From positions 79,583 through 95,849 of the forward strand of contig NW_003129372.1 of NCBI RefSeq assembly GCF_000003605.2: DNA of 16,267 bases, given 5' to 3'. Positions within the stretch are counted from its first letter, which is position 1; every line of letters starts with the position of its first letter. The notes under the pieces are model-generated. The model was not told the origin of the DNA and ran no database searches. It saw only the letters and a program-made list of their open reading frames with translations. The position numbers and the translations under genes are program-made. This DNA comes from Saccoglossus kowalevskii (lineage: Eukaryota; Hemichordata; Enteropneusta; Harrimaniidae). Of the stretch, positions 8,611 to 16,231 are shown in pieces.

Positions 8611-8880
8611 TTAATATGACAAAATTGCCTTCTGCTGATCACAGTCCTTTGAGGGACTGTGTGCTGATTGAGTTTGACTTTCTCGTTCAGGATTCTTTAT
8701 TGATATTTCTGGATATGTGACAGTCACCCAATGTACGTATGTTGTACATCTCGTGGGAGCCTGTCTCATTATCAACCTTAGCACAGTTTCTACCAGGTCA
8801 CCAAATGTGAAATTGCTATTTACTTTCAGCTGCTGATTAAGTGCCATGTTACAAACAAATGGATCATCAGTTATATACAT
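8611..8880 (-). CDS. Uncharacterised 89-codon frame inside the transposon
   Basis: The minus-strand frame starts MYITDDPFVCNMALNQQL and contains a hydrophobic-patterned stretch (FGDLVETVLRLIMRQA), then TTYVHWVTVTYPEISIKNPE and a polar tail. Its composition is more protein-like than other frames in the window. The YPEISIKNPER stretch vaguely recalls repeat-associated animal proteins, but I cannot name a family. A stop lies a few codons upstream, so it may be a fragment of a larger decayed gene. Upstream, minus-strand sequence near 8970-9070 reads MATKPVQPNIAGSICDRIF in another frame and partly overlaps the right terminal repeat. An 8-bp hairpin (CACAGTCC/GGACTGTG, 8640-8661) lies within it. 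Confidence 0.3.
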   Translation of the reverse strand: MYITDDPFVCNMALNQQLKVNSNFTFGDLVETVLRLIMRQAPTRCTTYVHWVTVTYPEISIKNPERESQTQSAHSPSKDCDQQKAILSY

Positions 8881-9049
8881 AAAACGTGGTTTGCATCAAA
8901 TGTCGGTGAATATCTTACAGTTTGATAAGAAACAATACTTTTATCATCATGGAATGTTAGTTCGTGAACTTTTTCTTCCACAAAAACATATATTTAGCCA
9001 CTTTCACAAATATTCTATCACAAATGGAACCAGCTATATTAGGTTGTAC

Positions 9050-9219
9050 AGGCTTGGTCGCCATCTTGGACGCCATCTTGGATTTGAAGGTCACCGCAAT
9101 AACTGTACACCAACAAATTATGGTATCTCATACCATAGAGGTGCAAATAAACATAGTGAACTTAGTTTGTAGGCGGGGTACAATGTGAGTGCCTATTATG
9201 TGGGATTGGACCTTCGCTT
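9050..9219 (-). repeat. Right terminal inverted repeat
   Basis: This is the reverse complement of the left repeat. It ends GGGATTGGACCTTCGCTT, followed by ATAAT. The GCCATCTTGGA motif is doubled here (GCCATCTTGGACGCCATCTTGG) relative to the left copy. The two overlapping + frames at 8846-9188 are shadows. Confidence 0.7.
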
Positions 9220-9379
9220 ATAATGTGATTTTCAAAAGAGATAAAAACAATCTCCGAGTAATGTGCAGTAAACAACGTTTTACATAATTATTACAAACGT
9301 TAGTAATTTTCACATTGTGCATGTGAACGATTATGCAAGTGTCTTTTACTTATGTTCTTACAGTTGGTTAAAACTTATA

Positions 9380-9449
9380 ATATCTCCCATATCTCCCATA
9401 CATATCTCCCATACATATCTCCCATATCTCCCATACATATCGTTCATAC
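9380..9449. repeat. Minisatellite with alternating 9- and 13-bp units
   Basis: Six consecutive units start ATATCTCCC (the last reads ATATCGTTC). The lengths run 9, 13, 13, 9, 13, 13, where the longer form adds ATAC. The order looks like a 35-bp compound unit (9+13+13) present twice, the second copy ending in a diverged unit. It lies outside the transposon. Confidence 0.85.
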
Positions 9450-10330
9450 ACCTAGGATGTTGTAGCTACAACTGGGTAACCAATGCTTTTGTTTGCCACA
9501 TAGTAAAATCTACCTAAAGAAATACCCAAGTTAATGCACTTAGAAAGATAAACACAAGAGCTTTTACTATTTAATTTTGAAACTGTCTCACCAAACGAAG
9601 ATTATATTAATATGTTTCACCTGCGGTGGAAAACAGTGTTAAAACTGGGTAGTCTAAATATAACGAGATAAAAACAAACACACAAACAGTAATTGTAGTG
9701 CCCTCGAAATTGTATGTATAATTTAAGGCTCAAATATATCATGATGGAATTCTTGTATGACTTGCTAACAATAATGCGCTATTTTTTGCCTATCCAAAAA
9801 AGCTTGAATTTCAAAGATTGACGCATAAAATACAATGAACAATGTGAAAAACATACAAAATAAACGCACTCTTTGCAAAATGTATCATCTTTGATAAAGT
9901 CAAATATACAATTCATTTCAATGTTTAAAGTACATTAGTTATTTAAAAATATACCATGCAATGTTCCTGTGACAATAACATGCAAAAATTAAAAGTCGGT
10001 ACTGTTGAAATAAATTAACTGAATTAATCTAATAATAACATTAAAAAACTATTAGCCACACTTTGTGGAATTTGCAAGACACTTTACAAATTTCACAAAT
10101 TGTGCGATTTTTTGGTACTCATTTAAAAGTGATTCTCGTGAGACAAATCATCGTCCTTACGTCTTAAGAATCCCTTTAAAAAGAGCTTGCCCGTGTCCGC
10201 TCATACTAATACCACCAAATTAATTCTGAAGTGTATTTAAGGTCCACATTTACCAAAGTTTGTTATTACCTGATACCTGATACCTGATACACTGATAATA
10301 TTATGCAAAGTAAGTTACATCGTCGTTAAT
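9450..10330. other. Unassigned stretch downstream of the receptor-like gene
   Basis: I see no gene. The only repeat noticed is a small tandem of CTGATAC (three copies, 10269-10290). On the minus strand, 10208-10147 could be read after TATTAG as a phase-compatible 15-codon end (MSGHGQALFKGILKT then stop). Its pyrimidine tract is poor and I do not favour it. Confidence 0.5.
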
Positions 10331-10350
10331 CCTTATCAGCACAAGAGGTT

Positions 10351-10356
10351 TTTATT
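10351..10356 (-). terminator. Poly(A) signal AATAAA of the receptor-like gene
   Basis: The minus strand reads CATAATAAAAACC here, about 95 bp after the favoured stop codon and about 50 bp after the alternative stop. Cleavage would be expected near 10325-10340. Confidence 0.4.
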
Positions 10357-10449
10357 ATGGGAAAACATGATGCAATGCCTAGCGAGTCTTGACGATGCAC
10401 AACTCAGAATTCCACTCCACTAGCAGAATCTCCCATCATGACAGCGGTA

Positions 10450-10471
10450 TTAGAGAACGGTACTTTCACAT
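10450..10471 (-). CDS. Probable last coding exon: PDZ-ligand-like C-terminus
   Basis: A good acceptor (TTACAGTTATTTTTTATTCGAACAG on the minus strand, tract T-rich) ends just before 10471. Joined in phase 2 to the exon at 11169-11240, the split codon gives Arg, followed by CESTVL and a TAA stop at 10452-10450. The last residues S-T-V-L fit a class I PDZ ligand (Ser/Thr at -2, hydrophobic at 0), a plausible end for a membrane receptor tail. The same exon in the next frame reads 21 codons (VKVPFSNTAVMMGDSASGVE, then F) to a stop at 10406-10404. That reading would need a phase-1 donor I cannot find. AATAAA follows. Confidence 0.35.
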
Positions 10472-11168
10472 CTGTTCGAATAAAAAATAACTGTAATAAT
10501 CACGGTAACACGTTCAAAATGCCACATTGGCTCGACTTATGACACGTTAAGGTGATATGCCACAAATTTTGAAAAATGAAATAAAAATATTCAGTTCTAG
10601 TACAGGAAAAATTGATGGACAAAATTAACTAAAAATAGCATTTTTTGTCTGTTTTAGGATGCTTTAACATTTTTTCTTTATATTTTAGTATTTTAAATTG
10701 TTATCGGTGGTACATAGTATTTGAAAATCTAATACTAAAATGATTTATTATAGACAGATTTTTACATGAAACATTGTCACTGCTATATTCGCTAAAACGC
10801 ATGCCAAAAACGCACGTGTAACATCAATTGAAACACTGGTCCTTTACCGCAAATTTGTCATTTATTTCACACACACGATGCGTAATACTGACTTATTTTG
10901 TCCCAAAGTATCAGAACATTCATTATACACAACAGAAACCGTATTGATCAACCCCACTTTCCTTAAGCATTAGATTTGTCATATATTATGTTTGATTCCA
11001 ATCAAAAGAGAAGATCATTTGCTGGCACACTCATGACACAATTTCAAATTGTAGTGACCAGCCACTGATCCAAATGTCAGTCGAACAAGACAGTGCCAAG
11101 TCTATTCAGTATTCCGTGATACAAAGCATATTGAGTGTAACCTAGATTCCTTTATTAATCCCTCTTAC
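10472..11168 (-). other. Probable intron
   Basis: This is the interval between the donor at 11168 (GTAAGAGGG) and the proposed last-exon acceptor. It is AT-rich, with no convincing further exon. A minus-strand frame starting near 10958 stays open about 34 codons, but its acceptor is weak and its peptide unremarkable. Confidence 0.35.
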
Positions 11169-11240
11169 CTGTCATGGTCTGTGTCAGGGCCAGCGTATCC
11201 GAAATTATCAATATTCGATTTGCCACTCTCTTCTTCTTCT
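11169..11240 (-). CDS. Cytoplasmic-tail exon of a receptor-like membrane protein
   Basis: The exon is 72 bp, flanked by TTGATATCACAG (acceptor, with a T-rich tract) and ACAG-GTAAGA (near-consensus donor). It is symmetric phase 2-2. The 23 whole codons read EEEESGKSNIDNFGYAGPDT and then DHD. The peptide is acidic and hydrophilic, with a single Tyr in an NFGYAG setting that could be a phosphorylation or adaptor site (inference). Its phase matches both the upstream exon at 11419-11505 and the proposed last exon. All other frames contain stops or lack coding character. I do not recognise the family. Confidence 0.65.
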
Positions 11241-11418
11241 CTGTGATATCAACAAAATAGTTAGTTAAATACTAACCTATAACGTGTTCTAACACGTACA
11301 AGACAAATTTTAGCATATCAAATGACTCAAGTTGAGATGACAAAATATGGCATTATCATTTTATTAAATGTCATTTCTAGGATAAAAACAAAATATAGGG
11401 ATTGGTAGTTACTCTTAC

Positions 11419-11505
11419 CTATAATTTACATGAGGGGTGACATGCTGAAGGTCCTTGGTTATTAATTTGCTGTCATTTGATTCAAATCTGTTTTCTTCCT
11501 TTTCA
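11419..11505 (-). CDS. Cytoplasmic-tail exon of a receptor-like membrane protein
   Basis: The exon is 87 bp between ATGAAATATCAG (acceptor) and TTATAG-GTAAGAG (strong donor), symmetric phase 2-2. Its 28 codons begin EKEENRFESNDSKLITKD and continue LQHVTPHVNY, so it is a charged, soluble tail segment. Joined directly to the transmembrane exon at 12085-12172, the split codon reads AG+T (Ser) and the frame continues. Joined after the exon at 11836-11956, the frame is lost, and that exon already carries a stop. This argues that the two exons are alternatives. Confidence 0.65.
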
Positions 11506-11835
11506 CTGATATTTCATGCATGATTAATGATAATACAATAAAAAAATTACAAAATGTTGAGACACACACGCAAACATAAAACAATACTTAATTGCACTGT
11601 TTATTTTTCTAATTGTACTTATAATTAAAGTTGCATTCAGATATCATTTGTACAATTCGTGCAAATTGCTGAAATGTTCGACCAATTTTCAATGAAGTTC
11701 AAGGACTTCCGAGCTTTGTCGATAATTCAGACTTTCCATTTCATAGTTTCTTTCCGAATTTTATTTCAGAATGCTTTTGAATAGTATTCACCAAGATGCA
11801 CTCCAAGCTGAACATCAATAACATAGTGTATATAC
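11506..11835 (-). other. Probable intron
   Basis: This is the interval between the stop-containing exon and the next tail exon. It is T/A-rich with no frame of interest. Confidence 0.5.
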
Positions 11836-11956
11836 CTGTTTGTACACTCTATTTCAGCGTTTCTTTGAGTTGTTCTTGATTATTGGTATGTTGGTATTTG
11901 ATGAGGAACCAGTCTCATCAGGTTGTTTCGAAGCTTTACTTCCTTCTCTCTTCCGT
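11836..11956 (-). CDS. Alternative juxtamembrane exon carrying a stop codon
   Basis: On the minus strand, a pyrimidine-rich tract (TTTTTTCACTCCTACTACCC) ends in AATGAAG, and the exon runs to ACAG-GTATAT. Joined in phase 2 to the transmembrane exon it reads 33 codons: RKREGSKASKQPDETGSSSN, then TNIPIIKNN and SKKR. A TGA follows at 11856-11854. The basic start fits a stop-transfer segment just inside the membrane. All three frames close before the donor, and the 121-bp length is not a multiple of three. The exon therefore ends the protein (short-tail isoform) or triggers decay, and skipping it restores the long tail. Confidence 0.5.
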
Positions 11957-12084
11957 CTTCATTGTGGGTAGTAGGAGTGAAAAAATATTTTCTTGAAAAG
12001 TTAAATTTCTATTGGCTTATAAAATGGTATAAGAATCATTTGGTTATTACATTACATTTATAATAATGGGCTCATAAATCTCAC

Positions 12085-12172
12085 CTGTGTCGGTAAATGA
12101 CCACCAATACTACCAACAGGAGTATTGCAATACACACAGGCACCACTACAAAGACTACAGGGAATTCTGCAT
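12085..12172 (-). CDS. Transmembrane exon of a type I receptor-like protein
   Basis: The exon is 88 bp between GAACTATATTTCAG (acceptor) and ACACAG-GTGAGA (near-consensus donor). It reads AEFP, then a hydrophobic helix VVFVVVPVCIAILLLVVL followed by VVIYRH, with basic residues at the inner edge. It starts after a phase-1 intron, the class that typically joins extracellular modules (EGF, Ig, FN3) to a transmembrane segment, and ends in phase 2. That order gives outside-to-inside orientation, hence a single-pass receptor or adhesion protein. The ectodomain exons are not visible in this window. The 87-codon frame at 12058-12321 in another phase is a shadow. Confidence 0.75.
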
Positions 12173-13565
12173 CTGAAATATAGTTCAATTGCTGTTGGAT
12201 TTGTTGTTGAAACAAACCGAGCTACACAACGAACACCTGTTTTTAAATAGATTAGTAATTCACTCATATTGCACGTATTTCCCGGTGAGAACGCATACCA
12301 AAATAATAAAACCATATACATAATAATATCATGTGGTCGAGTTTGTACTACAGACTACAGATTTGCCGTACCATAGAATTCTGTTGATACATATATTCAG
12401 TGAATTAGATCAAAATTAACAATTCAAATCCAGTCAGTGATGTCACCCATTGAAGCACTGACATACCATTATTAGAACATGTCATAGCTATATGGTATGC
12501 ACATGAAATAGTCAATGGGACGCATAGATTTAAACAGAACAGATACTCGTTAAGCTGAATAAAGGAGTACTATTAATGAAATGTTGTATATTTACCAGAC
12601 AAAACTACCATCTATATCATTTCAGAGGCACAAGTGCAGAGGCCCCCAGAACATTAACACAGGACACCTGAAGACTTTCAGATATCTGGTTAAATTGAAG
12701 CCAACCCAATATAGCTGCAGTGACTCTGCCAATCAAACTTTCACACAACTATGAGCAACTCATTTCGTCTTGTTAAGCATCTCATCACGATATTGTTGCA
12801 ATGCACTACTGCCAATGTTCTACCATTGGTACCTCTCGCTAGTGCTTTTGTTTTTTGTCTGAAAACTTACTGATGTAGCCAACATTTTAGTGGTGACAAT
12901 CTAGAATTCTTTGTTCATATACAGTTTCGTTGAACACTAATGGCTGACTCACAGGGCCAGCAGATATTTATGGTTAATAAAAAATACTGATGTTGATAAA
13001 TCTAGTCATTGAAGTAGCCTTACTATGGACCGGAAATATGTTAAGGAAAGCCGTCGAGATTAAAAGACAATCGCTACACTGACACTGTTGCACATGTCCC
13101 CTTGATGCTACCTTGGGCTAATGACAGGAAACCCTAACTATGTTAAGTGTCTTTGGGTCAAATTCTTTGTCTATATAGACCCAGGAAAATAACTGTTCAA
13201 TCCAATGCTGTAAATACACAAACAACTCTCATGTGACCAGGTCTGTCCCAGACCAAACTGTTTCGAGTGTAACGGTCTTCATATGACCAAATATGGATGT
13301 GATCGATTTTATGTTACATTCATTTAGGATGATCCATATGCGAAAGTATCTTTTCAATACATTTAATAACAAAAAGGGGCCTATCTTTGTACGTATATAA
13401 TATAACAAATGCATAACTATATTACCCGATCAATTGGAAATTGACAATAGCTTTTGCTGTAATCTACATTACTAACAACATCTATTCAACACTGGAGGGG
13501 GACATGTGGAGCTTTATTGTCCTTTGACAAAAATATATTTGACACAGACATAAATTATAGAGGGT
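12173..13565 (-). other. Unassigned stretch, probably intron upstream of the transmembrane exon
   Basis: I find no exon with good splice sites and coding character. CTTCAG-GTGTCC near 12680 on the minus strand reads 16 codons (VSCVNVLGASALVPLK) to a stop, with no donor in frame, so I leave it out. The minus frame at 13229-13414 has no domain. Confidence 0.45.
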
Positions 13566-13570
13566 GATGT

Positions 13571-14221
13571 ATCATGGGGGAATTTTTCTCCTCGGGGTTC
13601 TCCACACGTATCAGGGGGGAAATCTCGTCTCGTCTCCATATCTCGTCCCCTTGAGGTACGGGTTCGGGAAAGTCACTTAAACTTTACAGTCAAATAGACG
13701 CACACAACAAAATACGTTTCAACTCTCGTCTTAGTCGGTCAGTCGAGCACTCTATAAGACACAGCGCCCTGGGGAAAGGATCCCCAAGACTAGCAAGGCT
13801 GACCCAAGACTCTCTCTAGACTGCGTCAAGACTCGCCCCAAGACTCTCCAGGACTGCGTCTGTCGTGGTGTACTCGCCAAGACCAACTCAACTCTCTTTA
13901 TTCATTTTCAAAACCTTAACCAATTACAAAGCAGTAAAAAGACTCTGGGGCGTAACCTTCAATCATAAAGCCAATCACACTAAGTACTGAACACGTCATA
14001 TCTTTTGATTAATCGTTCACTATATTAATAACTGTGAATACTAACTGTCAGAAATAGTAGTCCGAATAGCAACGGTTATCTCGTAATTAGTTCCAAATCA
14101 ATGAGCCAATTTCCGTGCAGGACCTCGCATAGGCCTAAACGATGACAGACATAACACAGCCATTCACTCGTAATCAGCTAATTAAGTCGATTAACAGATA
14201 CGCAAAAACAAATTCATCACA
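13571..14221 (-). mobile_element. Solo LTR of the same family
   Basis: It is a single 651-bp copy of the LTR seen at 4068-4650 and 6145-6783, in the same orientation, with no interior next to it. GATGT lies on both sides (13566-13570 and 14222-14226), a target-site duplication. Flanking duplication plus a lone LTR is the signature of recombination between the two LTRs of a full element. It is more diverged than the other pair, and its CCAAGACT block differs in copy number and spacing. It keeps the terminal 60 bp that the 3' LTR of the full element has lost. Confidence 0.85.
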
Positions 14222-14226
14222 GATGT

Positions 14227-14455
14227 CTTAAATAATAGCTTGCGTAAATCAGCAAATTTTCAGGGCGATCATCAAATTATTTGGAATGAATACTTGAGGA
14301 TGGTCAACTGATAACGGCATTACCATATGAAGACTTAATGTTAACACGATTCGATCACACAGTGTCGTTTCAGCTAATAAACATAAATATATGTAATGGT
14401 TTCTCTTTGAAACAAAGCGATTGTTAAGCTTCTATACAAATTAGCAAAACTCAAA
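14227..14455. other. Unassigned stretch between solo LTR and LINE
   Basis: It is AT-rich with no recognised feature. The exact 5' edge of the LINE is uncertain and may lie within it. Confidence 0.5.
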
Positions 14456-14486
14456 TGTCTTCTCTGTGGCTTGATCAAAGGCTTGA

Positions 14487-14804
14487 TATCAATGGGATAG
14501 GAAAGGACAAAACCCTCACCATGGTGCAAATCAAACGATCTACTTGAATCTAGTTGAATTCATGGAGGCTTTGGACTTAACTGATGTGTGGAGGGCACTC
14601 CATCCAAACAAAATTGTTTTCACTTGGAAACGTTTTCACCCACAAATAGTGCAGAGTCGTTTGTATTATTTTATTATTGATGATGCCCTTATGGGATGCA
14701 TTCAGGGGTCTTCTATTGTCGCCTGTGTCTTGTCCGACCACTCTGCAGTTAGTTTAAATATTAGATATGAAGAAACATCAAAGGGCTTCTTATTGGAAAG
14801 TTGA
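14487..14804 (+). pseudogene. LINE endonuclease domain, C-terminal part
   Basis: There are 105 open codons. Characteristic blocks in order are LVEFMEALDLTDVWRALHP, TWKRF, QSRLYYFIIDDAL and SDHSAVSLNI. These correspond to the last third of the apurinic-type endonuclease of L1/Tx1 elements: the DxWR..P block, the SR(L/I)D block (here SRLYYF, with the Asp replaced by Tyr) and the terminal SDH catalytic motif (intact). The N-terminal catalytic residues are missing. Just upstream, another frame reads LDQRLDING, so a frameshift separates it from earlier endonuclease sequence. Confidence 0.8.
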
Positions 14805-15424
14805 AAACTAGTTTGTTCAGAGGGACTCTGACTATATCGAGTTAATTGAGGAAAAATTTCCAGACTGGGTGGGGGAAGGGTCGGCACTGAGTGATTCACG
14901 ATCTTTATGGGATTGGCTGAAATACTGTATTAAATAAAAAAACATACAGTACAGTAAAGAAAAATGTTAAGCTAGGAAACGAAAAATTCAAAATCTGGAA
15001 AAAAAGCTGGCAAATATTGAATTCACAAATTGGGGGAAAATCCAACTGAAATGGAGTGTAGCAGCATGACAAGCAGGAACTGCAGGGGGAGTAGATAAAA
15101 TTACAGATAAGATAAGATCCAGGGCAAATTGGGTGGAAATGGGAGGGGGATACTAAATATTGTTTGCAATTGGAAAAAAATAACAATAAAAGATCACAAA
15201 TAAATAAGTTAATAAAAACAGATGGTTCATCAATCACATCACAGAAGGATATTAATGCAGAGATTAAATCATTTTATACTAAGCTACACTCCTCAGGGCT
15301 GGACACTTCCATGAAAAACTTGACTGCTTGCCAGGCATCATTTTTCAGAACCCCTAACATCAAAAAACTTTCAGAAGACCAAGCAGCAGTTTGTGAGGGT
15401 TGTATTATTTATGAGGAACCCAAA
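14805..15424 (+). pseudogene. LINE linker between endonuclease and reverse transcriptase
   Basis: It is spread over frames. DSDYIELIEEKFPDWV and LWDWLKYCIK appear at about 14825-14933, then SRANWVEMG (about 15120) and, in the open frame 15164-15424, LEKNNNKRSQINKLIKTDGS, INAEIKSFYTKLHSS and KKLSEDQAAVCEG. In intact L1/Tx1 proteins these blocks directly precede the reverse transcriptase (SRxxWxExG, the LEKxN..xxI..L block, FYxxLYSS, and LS..xxxxCEG). Here the sequence leaves the family soon after CEGCIIYEEPK. Confidence 0.75.
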
Positions 15425-15460
15425 TGAAACAATCAAATTTACCATATAAATTGCTGTTCA

Positions 15461-15720
15461 ATGTGTACATTTTGTAAAGGGAAAGTGGAAACAATTATCC
15501 GAGAGACAGCAATTGATGGCGTTGAAAAGGGAGGTTTAAATGTCCCAGATGTATTTTCAATTCAATAAGCTCAGCGTATATGAACTGGATGCGCCGCTAT
15601 TTGGATGAAATCTTACCTCATTCGTGGAAGTGGTTTTCGAGAAATAGATTGGTGAAAGTGGGAAATATTGAGCTACTTTTGAAAAGTAATTTTGCCATTC
15701 AAAATTACAATAGATACTAA
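15461..15720 (+). pseudogene. Rearranged LINE C-terminal segment
   Basis: The frame 15461-15568 reads MCTFCKGKVETII directly joined to RETAIDGVEKGGLNVPD. After a stop, frame 15574-15720 reads AYMNWMRRYLDEILPHSWKW followed by VKVGNIELLLKSNFAIQN. In intact elements the RET..EKGGLxxPD block comes just after the reverse transcriptase, and the CTFC zinc-like motif lies a few hundred residues later. Here the CTFC block has been placed in front. The same 40-base stretch recurs in its expected place at 15807-15847. Confidence 0.7.
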
Positions 15721-15806
15721 ATTGAGGGAATGGAAAATGAACCACAACCTGATAATGACAAATGTAAAACTAAATAACAATTTTGTTCCAGATTTGCCAA
15801 TCTAAA

Positions 15807-16167
15807 ATGTGTACATTTTGTAAAGGGGAAGTGGAAAACAATTATCCATGATAAGGTGTCCTCCTGTTCAGTTGTTTTGGAAGGCATTTTTGAGCGATGG
15901 GGAAAACATATTGTTTGAGAAACTTTATCTGATGAAACAATTCTGTTGGGAGATCCACATGAGTCATTGTTGCTTAATGTTTTATTATTAGTAACTAAGC
16001 GTTTTATTTATATCTGCAAATGTAAAGGAAAAATTCCACATTTCAAACATCTTAAACCGTTTGTTCAAAATATTCAGAACACTGAATATGTTATTGCCAA
16101 CAAAAAAGGGAAATTAAATGCACATATTAAGAAATGGGGTAAATTTCTGACTGTATTGACTATGTAA
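15807..16167 (+). pseudogene. LINE C-terminus
   Basis: MCTFCKGEVE appears at 15807. After a frameshift come CPPVQLFWKAFLSDGENILF (about 15857-15916) and then, in the frame open to 16167, LLLNVLLLVTKRFIYICKCK, a Lys-rich stretch and HIKKWGKFL. The CTFC..(H)..CPxVQxFW zinc-like motif and the closing K(Y/F)IYxCKxxGKxP..KKW block are typical of L1/Tx1 protein ends. The stop is at 16165-16167, so this is close to a natural C-terminus. Confidence 0.75.
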
Positions 16168-16225
16168 AGGTATTTCATATGAGATTTATGTGGAACTGAA
16201 ATGTATTTTTTAAGAGACTTGACTC

Positions 16226-16231
16226 AATAAA
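16226..16231 (+). terminator. LINE poly(A) signal
   Basis: AATAAA lies about 60 bp after the LINE stop codon and is followed by A-rich sequence, as expected near the 3' end of a LINE. Confidence 0.5.

Larger units (their letters stand above)
6838..9219. mobile_element. DNA transposon with long terminal inverted repeats
   Basis: The first roughly 170 bp and the last roughly 170 bp are inverted copies. They share AAGCGAAGGTC at the tips, CATTGTACCC, CCTACAAACTA, GCGGT(C/G)ACCTTCAAAT and CAAGATGGCGTCCAA in the same order. ATAAT lies directly outside both tips (6833-6837 and 9220-9224), consistent with a 5-bp target duplication. A shorter TA duplication with a slightly different tip cannot be excluded. 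The 2.4-kb body holds a nested fold-back structure and one 89-codon minus-strand frame but no recognisable transposase, so this copy is probably non-autonomous. I cannot name its superfamily. Confidence 0.75.

Noticed and set aside
10147-10208. Alternative last receptor exon reading MSGHGQALFKGILKT then stop
   Set aside because: The phase would fit, but the acceptor has a weak pyrimidine tract, the frame is short, and the exon at 10471 has better signals and a nearby poly(A) signal.
10861-10960. Minus-strand 34-codon open stretch as an extra tail exon
   Set aside because: The acceptor lacks a pyrimidine tract, no donor follows in frame, and the peptide shows no tail-like character.
12058-12321. 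87-codon minus-strand frame as a gene
   Set aside because: It reads the transmembrane exon in the wrong phase. The splice-defined frame gives a clear membrane helix instead.
12600-12700. Possible exon after CTTCAG (minus) or ATTTCAG (plus)
   Set aside because: Both frames stop within 10-17 codons and no matching donor was found.
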